Below are positions 37,586 to 46,906 of a DNA stretch of 64,000 nt, in pieces; positions within the stretch are counted from its first letter, which is position 1, and each line of letters opens with the position of its first letter. This DNA is from an uncultured Clostridia bacterium (GTDB lineage: Bacteria > Bacillota > Clostridia > TANB77 > CAG-508). The stretch covers positions 248,001 to 312,000 of the forward strand of contig CAKOXT010000001.1 of the NCBI GenBank assembly GCA_934130285.1. The letters are read 5' to 3'. The position numbers were made by a program, and so were the translations under genes. The notes below the pieces were generated by a model. That model was not told the origin of the DNA. It searched no databases and saw nothing but the letters and a program-made list of their open reading frames with translations.

Positions 37586-40195
37586 ATGGAAAAAGAGTAC
37601 AAAATTGTAGACAGCGTAGAGGCTTTAGAAGAGACAATAAGAAATGTGAAAAAAGCTCAACAAGAGTTTTCTCATTATACTCAAGAACAAGTTGATAAAA
37701 TATTTTTAGCTGCTTCTATTGCTGCGAACCAAGCAAGAATTCCTCTTGCTAAAATGGCAGTTGAAGAAACTGGGATGGGAGTTGTAGAAGACAAAGTTAT
37801 CAAGAATCATTATGCAGCTGAGTATATTTACAATAAGTATAAAAATGAAAAAACTTGTGGAACTTTAGAATATGATGCTTCTTATGGAGTAAGAAAAGTA
37901 GCTGAACCTTTAGGATTAATTGCTGCTGTTATTCCAACAACAAATCCCACATCAACAGCAATATTTAAGACATTAATTTCATTAAAAACAAGAAATGGAA
38001 TTATTATTAGTCCTCATCCAAGAGCTAAAAATTCTACTATTGCTGCTGCAAAAATAGTTCTAGAGGCTGCTGTTAAAGCTGGAGCACCAGAAGGAATTAT
38101 TGCATGGATAGATGTTCCATCACTAGAACTTACAAATACATTAATGCAATCAGCAGACACTATTCTTGCTACTGGTGGACCTGGAATGGTTAAATCAGCA
38201 TATTCAAGTGGTAAACCTGCTTTAGGTGTTGGTGCTGGAAATACACCTGCAATTATTGATGATACAGCAGATGTTATATTAGCAGTAAACTCAATTATTC
38301 ATTCAAAAACTTTTGATAATGGTATGATCTGTGCTTCTGAACAATCTGTTATTGTTTTAGATAAAGTTTATGATGTTGCTAGAGCTGAATTTGAGAAAAG
38401 AGGATGCTATTTCTTAAATCCAGAAGAAACTGAAAAAGTTAGAAAAACTATAATTATAAATGGAGCATTAAATGCTAAAATAGTTGGACAAAAAGCTCAT
38501 ACAATAGCTGCTTTAGCTGATGTAAATGTTCCTGAAACAACAAAAATATTAATTGGTGAAGTAGAAAGCGTTGATCTTTCAGAAGAATTTGCTCATGAAA
38601 AATTATCACCAGTTTTAGCAATGTATAGAGCTAGTGATTTTGATGATGCTCTTGCAAAAGCTGGTCAATTAATTAATGATGGTGGACTAGGACATACTTC
38701 TTCATTATATGTTAATACAATTACAGAACAAGAAAAAATTGAAAAATTTTATAGTTCAATGAAAACATGTAGAGTTTTAATTAATACTCCATCTTCACAA
38801 GGTGGTATAGGTGATCTTTATAACTTTAAGCTAAATCCATCTTTAACATTAGGATGCGGTTCTTGGGGTGGAAACTCAGTATCAGAAAACGTTGGAATTA
38901 AACATTTATTAAATATTAAAACAGTTGCTGAAAGGAGAGAGAATATGCTTTGGTTTAGAGCACCTGAAAAGGTATATATTAAGAGAGGTTGCTTACCAGT
39001 TGCCTTAGAAGAATTAAAAAATGTTATGGATAAGAAAAAAGTATTTATAGTAACAGATACTTTCTTATTTGAAAATGGTTATACAAAACCAATTACAGAT
39101 AAATTAGATGAATTAGGAATTGCACATACTACATTTTCTAATGTTGCTCCAGATCCTACACTTGCTTGTGCAGTTGAAGGAACAAAGGCTATGAACGAAT
39201 TTAAGCCAGATGCAATTATTGCTGTTGGTGGTGGTTCTGCAATGGACGCTGGAAAAATTATGTGGGTTATGTATGAACATCCTGAAGTTGATTTCTTAGA
39301 TATGGCTATGAGATTTATGGATATTAGAAAGAGAGTTTATACTTTCCCTAAAATGGGTGAGAAAGCTTACTTTATAGCTGTTCCTACATCAGCAGGTACT
39401 GGTTCAGAGGTTACACCTTTTGCTGTTATTACAGATGAAAAAACTGGAACAAAATATCCATTAGCTGATTATGAATTATTACCTAAGATGGCAATTGTTG
39501 ATGCTAATATGATGATGAATGCTCCAAAAGGATTAACATCTGCTTCTGGTATTGATGCTGTTACTCACTGCTTAGAGGCTTATGCTTCAATGATGGCAAC
39601 TGAATATACAGATGGTTTAGCTATTGAATCATTAAAGAATATCTTTAAATATTTACCAAGAGCTTATGAAAATGGAGCAAATGATCCAGAAGCAAGAGAA
39701 AAAATGGCTAATGCAGCAACAATGGCTGGTATGGCTTTTGCTAATGCATTCTTAGGTGTTTGTCACTCAATGGCTCATAAATTAGGTGCATATCACCACA
39801 TACCTCATGGTATTGCAAATGCTTTAATGATAGATTTAGTATTAAGATTTAATGCTGCTGAAGTTCCAGCAAAAATGGGAACATTCCCACAATATGACCA
39901 TCCACATACATTAAGAAGATATGCAGAAGTTGCTGAAGCACTTGGATTTGGTGGATCAAATGATCAAGAAAGTCTAGACAATTTAATTAGAGAAATAGAT
40001 GCATTAAAAGAGAAGATTGGAATTAAGAAAACTATTAGAGAATATGGTGTAGATGAACAATACTTCTTAGAAAAACTAGATGAAATGTCTGAACAAGCAT
40101 TTGATGATCAATGTACAGGAGCTAACCCAAGATTACCACTTATTAGCGAAATAAAAGATATGTATTTGAAAGCATATTATGGAGGTGAAGAATAA
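37586..40195 (+). CDS. adhE: Bifunctional acetaldehyde/alcohol dehydrogenase AdhE
   Basis: 869 aa, forms spirosomes in the cytosol; reduces acetyl-CoA to acetaldehyde and then ethanol with two NADH, regenerating NAD in fermentation. N-terminal ALDH half: IIPTTNPTSTAIFK and catalytic Cys in NGMICASEQS. C-terminal iron-dependent ADH half: IAVGGGSAMDAGK (NAD), TSAGTGSEVTPF, and metal His residues in DAVTHCLEAY and GVCHSMAHKLGAYHHIPHG. AAAGGAG before ATG. Stop overlaps the next start by one base. No clear Rex operator seen upstream. Confidence 0.97.
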   Translation: MEKEYKIVDSVEALEETIRNVKKAQQEFSHYTQEQVDKIFLAASIAANQARIPLAKMAVEETGMGVVEDKVIKNHYAAEYIYNKYKNEKTCGTLEYDASYGVRKVAEPLGLIAAVIPTTNPTSTAIFKTLISLKTRNGIIISPHPRAKNSTIAAAKIVLEAAVKAGAPEGIIAWIDVPSLELTNTLMQSADTILATGGPGMVKSAYSSGKPALGVGAGNTPAIIDDTADVILAVNSIIHSKTFDNGMICASEQSVIVLDKVYDVARAEFEKRGCYFLNPEETEKVRKTIIINGALNAKIVGQKAHTIAALADVNVPETTKILIGEVESVDLSEEFAHEKLSPVLAMYRASDFDDALAKAGQLINDGGLGHTSSLYVNTITEQEKIEKFYSSMKTCRVLINTPSSQGGIGDLYNFKLNPSLTLGCGSWGGNSVSENVGIKHLLNIKTVAERRENMLWFRAPEKVYIKRGCLPVALEELKNVMDKKKVFIVTDTFLFENGYTKPITDKLDELGIAHTTFSNVAPDPTLACAVEGTKAMNEFKPDAIIAVGGGSAMDAGKIMWVMYEHPEVDFLDMAMRFMDIRKRVYTFPKMGEKAYFIAVPTSAGTGSEVTPFAVITDEKTGTKYPLADYELLPKMAIVDANMMMNAPKGLTSASGIDAVTHCLEAYASMMATEYTDGLAIESLKNIFKYLPRAYENGANDPEAREKMANAATMAGMAFANAFLGVCHSMAHKLGAYHHIPHGIANALMIDLVLRFNAAEVPAKMGTFPQYDHPHTLRRYAEVAEALGFGGSNDQESLDNLIREIDALKEKIGIKKTIREYGVDEQYFLEKLDEMSEQAFDDQCTGANPRLPLISEIKDMYLKAYYGGEE

Positions 40196-40956
40196 TGAAC
40201 TTGAATTTTGATAATCCAATAATGGAAAGAAAAACAAAGACAGTTTATAAAGATGGCGATAAAACTATAAAACTATTTGTTGAAAATTATTCAAAGGCAG
40301 ATATTCTTAATGAAGCATTAAATCAATCAAGAGTTGAAGAAGGAACAGACTTAAATATACCTAAATTACTTGAAGTAAGTAAAGTAGAGAATAGATGGGC
40401 ATTAGTTTCTGAACATATTGAAGGAACACCTCTTGATAAATTAATGGAACAAAACCCTGAAAAAACAGATGAATATATGAATATGTTTATTGATATTCAA
40501 TTAAATATATTAGATCACAATGTACCTTTATTAAATAGAATTAAAGAAAAATATACAAGAAAAATTAATTCAACAGATACAATTAGTGATAATATTAAAT
40601 ATGAATTATTACAAAAATTAGACGGAATGGAAAACCAAACAAAAGTATGTCATGGAGATTACAATCCAAGTAATGTTATTGTAAAAGATGACGGAACAGC
40701 ATTTGTAATTGATTGGGCACACGTTACTCAAGGAAATTCAGCAGCAGATGCAGCTAAAACATTTTTAATATTCTCTATGGATGGAAAAAATGATATGGCT
40801 GAAAAATATGTTGATTTATTTACTCAAAAAAGTGGTATTAAGAAAGTAGATATTCAAAGATGGATTCCAATAGTTGCTGCTTCACAAATGGCAAGAGCAA
40901 CTGAAGAAGAAAAAACTTTCTTAACAAAATGGATCGATGTTGTAGATTATGAATAA
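40195..40956 (+). CDS. APH/choline-kinase-like phosphotransferase
   Basis: 253 aa kinase-fold protein. Brenner motif VCHGDYNPSNVIV (catalytic Asp, Asn) and metal-binding VIDWAHVTQGN are clear; the N-terminal lobe has KTIKLFVENYSKADILNEA. Relatives phosphorylate aminoglycosides, choline, homoserine or sugars; the acceptor is unknown. Its ATG shares one base with the adhE stop, so it is translationally coupled to adhE, an unexpected partnership. Confidence 0.85.
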   Translation: MNLNFDNPIMERKTKTVYKDGDKTIKLFVENYSKADILNEALNQSRVEEGTDLNIPKLLEVSKVENRWALVSEHIEGTPLDKLMEQNPEKTDEYMNMFIDIQLNILDHNVPLLNRIKEKYTRKINSTDTISDNIKYELLQKLDGMENQTKVCHGDYNPSNVIVKDDGTAFVIDWAHVTQGNSAADAAKTFLIFSMDGKNDMAEKYVDLFTQKSGIKKVDIQRWIPIVAASQMARATEEEKTFLTKWIDVVDYE

Positions 40957-40985
40957 TTGACTAATTCTACAAATTTTGATATAAT
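40957..40985 (+). promoter_or_regulatory. Sigma-A promoter for the small Cys-rich gene
   Basis: TTGACT, 17-nt spacer, TATAAT, starting directly after the kinase-like gene. Confidence 0.8.
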
Positions 40986-41017
40986 ATTTATGTATTAATA
41001 AAAAGGAGGTTTTTACA

Positions 41018-41137
41018 ATGGGAAGATATTGTGATAACTGTGATAATTGGTCTGCAGACGGAGACGGATGGGGAAAATGCAAAAAACAAGGATACAAAAC
41101 AACAAAAGGATCTGAATCTTGCGGAGAATGGAAATAG
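41018..41137 (+). CDS. 39-aa Cys-rich small protein
   Basis: Complete mini-gene: near-consensus promoter, AAAGGAGGT seven nt before the ATG, and a GC-rich terminator right after the TAG. The peptide begins MGRYCDNCDNWSADGDGWGK and has Cys at 5, 8, 21 and 35 plus several Trp. The CxxC-x12-C-x13-C pattern suggests a zinc ribbon or iron-sulfur knuckle. Function unknown; the compact dedicated transcription unit suggests high expression. Too short for most gene finders. Confidence 0.8.
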   Translation: MGRYCDNCDNWSADGDGWGKCKKQGYKTTKGSESCGEWK

Positions 41138-41145
41138 GAATTGGA

Positions 41146-41174
41146 CCCCTCGGCATATAGTGCCGGGGGATTTT
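41146..41174 (+). terminator. Strong Rho-independent terminator
   Basis: GC-rich stem CCCCTCGGCA / TGCCGGGGG, 5-nt loop, short T-tract; ends the 39-aa gene. Confidence 0.85.
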
Positions 41175-41231
41175 CTTATATTATAAGAACTAGCTAAGAA
41201 AATTTGATTTTAAAGCATATATAGATCGTAC

Positions 41232-41260
41232 TTGAAATTAATAATAAAAAATGGTATCAT
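41232..41260 (+). promoter_or_regulatory. Probable lysC promoter
   Basis: TTGAAA, 17-nt spacer, TATCAT, about 100 nt before the gene. The leader is too short and lacks features of a lysine riboswitch. Confidence 0.5.
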
Positions 41261-41363
41261 ATTCACGTAATATGTTATTTTTTTATATAATATATTAGAT
41301 TACTAGTAGCAATATTTAAATTTAAATTTGCTGGTATATTTATTCTAAAGAAGGTGCCAAAAT

Positions 41364-42572
41364 ATGGGCATAGTAGTACAAAAATTTGGAGGAAGTTCTG
41401 TCGCAACTACAGAAAAATTAAAAAAAGTTTGCAATCACATTACTAAAGAATTTGAGAAAGGAAATGATGTAGCAGTAGTAGTTTCAGCCCAAGGAAAAAC
41501 AACGGATCGATTAATAACTGAAGAAAGAGAAATTACACAAAGCCCAAACAAAAGGGAACATGACGTCCTTGTTTCAACTGGCGAACAAATTACTATTTCA
41601 AAATTAGCTATGATGCTTAATGAAATGGGATATAAAGCTATTTCATTAACAGGATGGCAAATACCAATAGTTACAGATGAAAACTTTGGAAATGCTAGAA
41701 TAAAATCTATTAATGCACAAACAATTTTAGATTTATTTGAGAAAGGTTATATTGTAATTATAGCTGGTTTCCAAGGAATTAATGAAAATGGTGAAATAAC
41801 AACTCTAGGAAGAGGTGGATCAGACACAACAGCAGTAGCGATTGCTGCGGGGCTAAAAGCTAATAAGTGTGACATTTATACTGACGTTGATGGTGTATTT
41901 ACTACAGATCCAAGGATAACAGAAAAGGCTAAGAAAATTGACAATATTTCTTATGATGAAATGCTTGAGTTATCTAGCTTAGGAGCTAAAGTGCTTCATA
42001 ATAGATGTGTTGAAATTGGAAAAAAATTTGATATTCCTATTGTTGTAAAAGATACAGCTTTAGAAGAATCAAAAGGAACGGTAGTTAAAAATAGCAAGTA
42101 TTTAGAAGATATGGAAATTAGCGGAATTGCTAAAGATGATAATATTTCTAGAGTAACTGTTATGGGATTGGAAAATAAAATAGGAAAAACATATAGAGTT
42201 TTTGATTTGTTAGCTAAACATAAAATAAATGTTGATACAATAGTTCAATCTTTTGGAGAAAGTATAAACAAGAACTTATCTTTTACAATAAAAACTGCAG
42301 ATTTACCTGAAACATTGAAGGTTTTAGAAGAAAATTTAGAATATTTAACTGCAAGAGAAATCATTCATTTTGATAATTTGTCAAAAGTATCAGTTGTTGG
42401 AATAGGAATGACAAATAGGACAGGAATTGCTTCAAAAATGTTCGAAGCGTTGTATGAAAAGAACATTAATATGCATTTGATTAGTACTTCTGAGATTAAG
42501 ATTACGGTTCTTGTTAATCAAGATGAAGCACCAGAAGCTGTTAAAGCAATTCATGATAAATTTTTTGAATAA
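41364..42572 (+). CDS. lysC: Aspartate kinase (monofunctional, ACT-domain)
   Basis: 402 aa. Phosphorylates aspartate, the first step toward lysine/diaminopimelate, threonine and methionine. N-terminal VVQKFGGSSVATTEKL, then GFQGINENGEITTLGRGGSDTTAVAIA and IYTDVDGVFTTDPRI define the kinase domain; two C-terminal ACT domains (about 265-402, e.g. VSVVGIGMTNRTGIASKMF) provide feedback control by lysine and/or threonine. Stand-alone with promoter and terminator. Confidence 0.96.
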   Translation: MGIVVQKFGGSSVATTEKLKKVCNHITKEFEKGNDVAVVVSAQGKTTDRLITEEREITQSPNKREHDVLVSTGEQITISKLAMMLNEMGYKAISLTGWQIPIVTDENFGNARIKSINAQTILDLFEKGYIVIIAGFQGINENGEITTLGRGGSDTTAVAIAAGLKANKCDIYTDVDGVFTTDPRITEKAKKIDNISYDEMLELSSLGAKVLHNRCVEIGKKFDIPIVVKDTALEESKGTVVKNSKYLEDMEISGIAKDDNISRVTVMGLENKIGKTYRVFDLLAKHKINVDTIVQSFGESINKNLSFTIKTADLPETLKVLEENLEYLTAREIIHFDNLSKVSVVGIGMTNRTGIASKMFEALYEKNINMHLISTSEIKITVLVNQDEAPEAVKAIHDKFFE

Positions 42573-42579
42573 GATATTT

Positions 42580-42609
42580 AAGGGACGATATTGAATCGTC
42601 CTTTTTTTT
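42580..42609 (+). terminator. lysC terminator
   Basis: Stem AAGGGACGAT / ATCGTCCTT with T8. Confidence 0.92.
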
Positions 42610-42697
42610 GTGCGAAATTTATGCTTAGATAAGGTTCTATTAATTCAATTGACTGCATATAATATTTTAGACGGAAAAGGGGAGTGGAGGTGTTTAT

Positions 42698-42982
42698 ATG
42701 CAATATGATGAAGTACAGACTAATATAATGCAAAATGTTATATTGGAAAATAGAAAAAAACTTACATTAACAGGGATTAAAGACGTACTAAGCTTTGATG
42801 ATGAAATAGTAATTGTAGAATCTGAATTGGGACTTTTAAACATTAAAGGAGCTGATTTGAGAGTTAATAAAATATCAGTAGAAACAGGAGATGTTATTGT
42901 TGAAGGAAATATTAGAGCCATAGAATATTCTGATAAAGATTTATCTTCAAAACAAGGGCTAATGAGCAAGATTTTTAAATGA
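42698..42982 (+). CDS. yabP: Sporulation protein YabP
   Basis: 94 aa. YabP/YqfC family: NRKKLTLTGIKDVLSFDDEI and GDVIVEGNIRAIEYS are characteristic. In Bacillus it is made in the mother cell and is needed for spore cortex assembly with YabQ. The next gene overlaps by 4 nt. A possible sigma-E element (TTCTATT, 14 nt, CATATAAT at 42635-42663) lies upstream, consistent with mother-cell expression but weak. Marks the organism as spore-forming or descended from one. Confidence 0.9.
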   Translation: MQYDEVQTNIMQNVILENRKKLTLTGIKDVLSFDDEIVIVESELGLLNIKGADLRVNKISVETGDVIVEGNIRAIEYSDKDLSSKQGLMSKIFK

Positions 42983-43431
42983 TATATACAGAATTTAATA
43001 TATTTCTTGCGTTTATTCTAATTGGTTTAATTATAGGTTTCCTTTTTGATTTTTTTAGAATTTTGCGTCGTACATATAAAACTCCCGATTTTATTACAAT
43101 TATAGAAGATATTCTTTTTTGGCTTGTTTCAGGTATTATTTTATTACTTGGAATATTTATTTTAAATGAAGGAAAAATCAGAGCTTATTTATTTTTAGGT
43201 CTATTTTTAGGGATTATTGTATATACAATGATATTTAGTAGAGGAGTTGTAAAGATTGGAACAAAAATTTTAAAAATTTTTAATCGATTTATAGCATTTC
43301 CTATACAAAAAGTGGTAAAATATGTAGGAAAGATACTAAAAAAGTTGTTACAAGCATTTATAAAAAGAGTAAATAAATTAAAAATCGACTTAAAGTCAAA
43401 TAAAAAAACACAAAAAAGAAGGAATTACTGA
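42979..43431 (+). CDS. yabQ: Spore cortex biosynthesis protein YabQ
   Basis: 150 aa. Four to five membrane helices in the first 95 residues including LIIGFLFDFFRILRRTYKTP, typical of YabQ, then a strongly basic C-terminal tail. Needed in Bacillus for cortex formation in the outer forespore membrane. ATG overlaps the yabP stop (4 nt), conserved synteny yabP-yabQ-divIC. Confidence 0.9.
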   Translation: MIYTEFNIFLAFILIGLIIGFLFDFFRILRRTYKTPDFITIIEDILFWLVSGIILLLGIFILNEGKIRAYLFLGLFLGIIVYTMIFSRGVVKIGTKILKIFNRFIAFPIQKVVKYVGKILKKLLQAFIKRVNKLKIDLKSNKKTQKRRNY

Positions 43432-43496
43432 TTTTTTGTAGAATATTATAAATGTATATGTAGATATATTATAAACAAATGTATTGGAGTACACTG

Positions 43497-43784
43497 ATGA
43501 AAAAATTTTTAGGTATGAACAATTTATATATTAAAGTATTAGTTATAATTTTTTGTATATATGTTATATCTGTTATGATTAATCAACAGACCAAGTTAAA
43601 TAACTACAAGGAGTCACAAGCGTATTATCAAGAAAAAACAGATGAAGCAAAACAATATCAAGAATCTTTAAAAGCTCTTAAAGAAAACATTAATTCACCA
43701 GAGTATATAGAAGAACTTGCACGTGAAAAGTTAAATATGTATTTACCAAATGAACGTGTATATATAGATGTTGGTACAAAATAA
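43497..43784 (+). CDS. divIC: Septum formation protein DivIC/FtsB-like
   Basis: 95 aa from ATG 43497 (TGGAG ten nt upstream; the in-frame ATG at 43479 lacks a site). One membrane helix (about 12-30), a coiled coil (about 35-65), and the EEIAREKL-type motif here YIEELAREKLNMYLPNERVY. Part of the FtsQ-FtsL-FtsB/DivIC divisome subcomplex. Its place after yabQ matches Bacillus gene order. Confidence 0.88.
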   Translation: MKKFLGMNNLYIKVLVIIFCIYVISVMINQQTKLNNYKESQAYYQEKTDEAKQYQESLKALKENINSPEYIEELAREKLNMYLPNERVYIDVGTK

Positions 43785-43819
43785 AGTAACTATACTCTAA
43801 AGTAGTTACTTTATTTTAT
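43783..43819 (+). terminator. Terminator after divIC
   Basis: Stem AAAGTAACTA / TAGTTACTTT overlapping the divIC stop codon, then TATTTTATTTT. Confidence 0.8.
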
Positions 43820-43931
43820 TTTCTAAAAAGAAAAATTTAAAAATCTTATTAAATTACAATTCAAAGAAATTTTATTCTTAAAATAATCCATTAAAAAATT
43901 AAAATTTAAATAAAAATATAGGGGGCTTTAT

Positions 43932-45251
43932 ATGAATTATAATGATATGTCACTATTAGAATTACGTGAAATAGCAAAAGAGAAAGATTTAAAAAATGTT
44001 TCAAAAATGAAAAAACAAGAATTGGCAGAAATGTTAGAATCATTAGAAAATCAAGAGAAACCAACAAATGAACAATCAATTAAAAATAATTCTAGCAGAG
44101 AAAATGATGGAACATATAAACCAAATAATGAAAATGACGAAATAGCTGAAGGAATACTTGAAGTTATGCCTGATGGTTATGGATTTTTAAGAGGAGATAA
44201 TTATTTATCAACTAGCAAGGATGTTTATATTTCTCCGGTTCAAATTAGACGTTTTCACTTAGATACAGGTGATAGAATAAAAGGTGTTATGAGAAATCCA
44301 AAGGAAGGTGAAAGATTTCCAGCACTTATTTATGTTGGAGAAGTAAATGGTGAACATCCTGAAAATGCAATGAGACGAAGATCGTTTGATGATTTGATAC
44401 CTATTTATCCAAATAAAAGATTAAAATTAGAAACAGGTTCAACTAATTATACTATGAGAATAATGGACTTGCTTTCTCCAATTGGAAAAGGTCAAAGAGG
44501 AATGATCGTTGCACCTCCAAAAGCTGGTAAAACAACAATTTTAAAGCAGATTGCTAATAGTATATCTATTAATAATCCAGAAGTTGAATTAATTGTTCTT
44601 CTTATAGATGAAAGACCTGAGGAAGTTACTGATATGAAACGTTCAATAAAAGGAGATGTAATTTATTCTACATTTGATGAATTACCAGAACATCATATTA
44701 AGGTAGCTGAAATGGTTTTAGAAAGAGCTAAAAGACTTACTGAGCAGAAAAAAGATGTTGTTATATTACTAGATAGTATAACAAGATTAGCTCGTGCATA
44801 TAATCTTACAATTCCTTCTTCAGGAAGAACATTATCAGGAGGTTTTGACCCTGCAGCATTACATAAACCTAAGAGATTTTTTGGAGCAGCTAGAAATACA
44901 GAAAATGCAGGAAGTTTAACGATTTTAGCAACAGCACTTATTGAAACTGGAAGTAGAATGGATGATGTTATATTTGAAGAATTTAAGGGAACTGGAAATA
45001 TGGAAGTTCACTTGGATAGAAACTTGTCTGAGAGAAGAATATTCCCAGCTATAGATATAAATAAGTCTGGAACTAGAAGAGAAGATTTGCTACTTTCTCA
45101 AGAAGAATATTTACCAGTTATGGCATTGAGAAAATCTATGTCTAGAATGAATAATATGGAAATGGCTGAAAAAGTCATGAATTTGATAGCGGAAACAAAG
45201 TCAAATACTGAATTTATTCAAAAGTTAAATTCTATATTAAAAAAAGATTAA
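43932..45251 (+). CDS. rho: Transcription termination factor Rho
   Basis: 439 aa hexameric RNA helicase. N-terminal Rho_N helix bundle (MSLLELREIAKEKDLKNVSK), a short charged insert (about 40-70), the RNA-binding cold-shock domain (LEVMPDGYGFLRGDNYLS), and the RecA-like motor with Walker A APPKAGKTTI, Walker B VVILLDSITRLARAYN and the Q-loop/R-loop SGRTLSGGFDPAAL. Terminates untranslated transcripts. Weak upstream hairpins; AGGGGG before ATG. Confidence 0.97.
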   Translation: MNYNDMSLLELREIAKEKDLKNVSKMKKQELAEMLESLENQEKPTNEQSIKNNSSRENDGTYKPNNENDEIAEGILEVMPDGYGFLRGDNYLSTSKDVYISPVQIRRFHLDTGDRIKGVMRNPKEGERFPALIYVGEVNGEHPENAMRRRSFDDLIPIYPNKRLKLETGSTNYTMRIMDLLSPIGKGQRGMIVAPPKAGKTTILKQIANSISINNPEVELIVLLIDERPEEVTDMKRSIKGDVIYSTFDELPEHHIKVAEMVLERAKRLTEQKKDVVILLDSITRLARAYNLTIPSSGRTLSGGFDPAALHKPKRFFGAARNTENAGSLTILATALIETGSRMDDVIFEEFKGTGNMEVHLDRNLSERRIFPAIDINKSGTRREDLLLSQEEYLPVMALRKSMSRMNNMEMAEKVMNLIAETKSNTEFIQKLNSILKKD

Positions 45252-45395
45252 TTACGGAATACTCTAAGATTGTAAGAAAGCAAAGATAATATAATATCAT
45301 AATGAGCATATCAGTAATTAAAATATATGATATCAAGTATTGAAAAGGCAGATTCTACAATTTATGAGTGATAGTTATATTTATATGCAAAGAAG

Positions 45396-45422
45396 CCAGT
45401 GGAAATTATCACTGGTTTTTTT
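45396..45422 (+). terminator. Terminator downstream of rho
   Basis: Stem CCAGTG / CACTGG, 8-nt loop, T7. It lies 145 nt after rho; the intervening DNA holds no gene I can see. Confidence 0.85.
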
Positions 45423-45504
45423 ATGTGTCTAAATTTTTTAATATTGTTATGTACACTTTTTGTGAAATAATATATAATATTTTCAGTGAAAAGGGGGAGT
45501 TATT

Positions 45505-46878
45505 ATGCTTAAGAATTTTTATCCATACGAATATGTGGAAAGTGTATTTACAATTGATTATGAAAAATTATATGAAAAGGGTTATAGAGGTTTAATATTT
45601 GATATAGATAATACTTTAGTACCTCATGGAGCTGATGCTACGCCAGAGGTAGATGAACTTTTTAAGAAAATCCAAAATATTGGATTTAAAACTTTTTTAT
45701 TGTCAGATAATGGCGTAAAACGTATAGAAAAATTTTTGGAGAATATTGATAATTGTTCTTATATAGATAATGCTGGAAAACCTAATCCGAACAATTATTT
45801 AAAGGCTGTAGAATTATTAGAGATTGAAAAAGATAAAATTATATATATTGGTGATCAAACATTTAAAGATATTCTTGGAGCCAATAGGGCTGGAATTGCT
45901 AGTATTTTAGTTAAGTATATAGGATATTATGATAATGACAAAAAAGGAATAAAGAGAAATATAGAAAAGTACATATTAAAAATGTATCGCAGAAATAAGA
46001 AGTATCAGCACAGATTAGGAGATATTGAAATAAAAGGAGAAAATAAAATGGAAGAAAAAAAGAAAAAATTATTTTGTGAAAGAAATGCGTTATTTTTTAA
46101 ATTAGCTGTCCAAAAAGGAATTTGCAAAAGACATATTCAAGATTTTTTAAGTAAAGAGAAACTTGCTAAAGAAAAAAGAACAGAAAAATTGCCTAATTTG
46201 GTATCTAGTTATAATTCATATTTAATTAAAAAAGGTACAGAGCCTGACTTACAGGAAAATAAGGTTGTAAATGTTAATATAGCATCATCAAAAATTAACG
46301 GATTAGTTATTCATCCTGGAGAAATTTTTTCATATTGGAGAATTATAGGTACAGTTACTAAAAGAAAAGGATATAAAGAAGGTAGAGTTTTAAAAAATAA
46401 TAAAATTCAACCAGGCATGGGCGGAGGACTTTGCAATTTAGCCAATACTATTAATTTGGTTGTTTTAAATAGTCCATTAGAAGTTACAGAGTTTCATACT
46501 CATTCTGATGCTTTGGCACCAGATTATGGCGAAAGAATTCCTTTAAAAGATGGAACATGTGTTGGGTATAATTATATTGATTATAGATTCAAAAATACGA
46601 CAGATCAAGATATTCAATTATTTGTTTGGGTTGAAAATAAAACTTTATATGCTGAATTAAGAAATGAAAAAGAATTTCCTTGGAGATATGAAATAACAGA
46701 AGAAGATCATCATTTTCAAAAAGAAGGAGAAAATTATTATAGAGTATCAAAAATTTACAGAAATAAATTTGATAGGAAAACTAATGAATTGCTAGAGAAG
46801 ACATTGATCTGGGATAATCATTCAAAGGTAATGTATGATTTTAATTTGATTCCTAAAGAGCTGATAAGAGAAATTTAG
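45505..46878 (+). CDS. YqeG-type HAD phosphatase fused in frame to VanW-family protein
   Basis: 457 aa. Residues about 1-178 form a complete YqeG (HAD-IIIA) phosphatase: FDIDNTLVPHGA (catalytic Asp pair), LLSDNGVKRI, YIGDQTFKDILGANRAG. Residues about 182-457 form a complete VanW-like domain: LVIHPGEIFSYWRIIG, GMGGGLCNLANTIN, VTEFHTHSDALAPD, EFPWRYEITEEDHHF. At the junction an AAAGGAG site (46033-46039) and an ATG at 46048 would start VanW on its own, so these were, or still are, two genes; losing one or two A near 46028-46031 would have fused them. YqeG acts on phosphatidylglycerolphosphate-like or other phosphates; VanW function is uncertain. Confidence 0.85.
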   Translation: MLKNFYPYEYVESVFTIDYEKLYEKGYRGLIFDIDNTLVPHGADATPEVDELFKKIQNIGFKTFLLSDNGVKRIEKFLENIDNCSYIDNAGKPNPNNYLKAVELLEIEKDKIIYIGDQTFKDILGANRAGIASILVKYIGYYDNDKKGIKRNIEKYILKMYRRNKKYQHRLGDIEIKGENKMEEKKKKLFCERNALFFKLAVQKGICKRHIQDFLSKEKLAKEKRTEKLPNLVSSYNSYLIKKGTEPDLQENKVVNVNIASSKINGLVIHPGEIFSYWRIIGTVTKRKGYKEGRVLKNNKIQPGMGGGLCNLANTINLVVLNSPLEVTEFHTHSDALAPDYGERIPLKDGTCVGYNYIDYRFKNTTDQDIQLFVWVENKTLYAELRNEKEFPWRYEITEEDHHFQKEGENYYRVSKIYRNKFDRKTNELLEKTLIWDNHSKVMYDFNLIPKELIREI

Positions 46879-46906
46879 TATAACTTAAAAGGAGTTTAAG
46901 AATTAA

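Noticed and set aside
41174..41363. Lysine riboswitch upstream of lysC
   Set aside because: The leader is only about 100 nt from the likely promoter, lacks the conserved helices and has no terminator.
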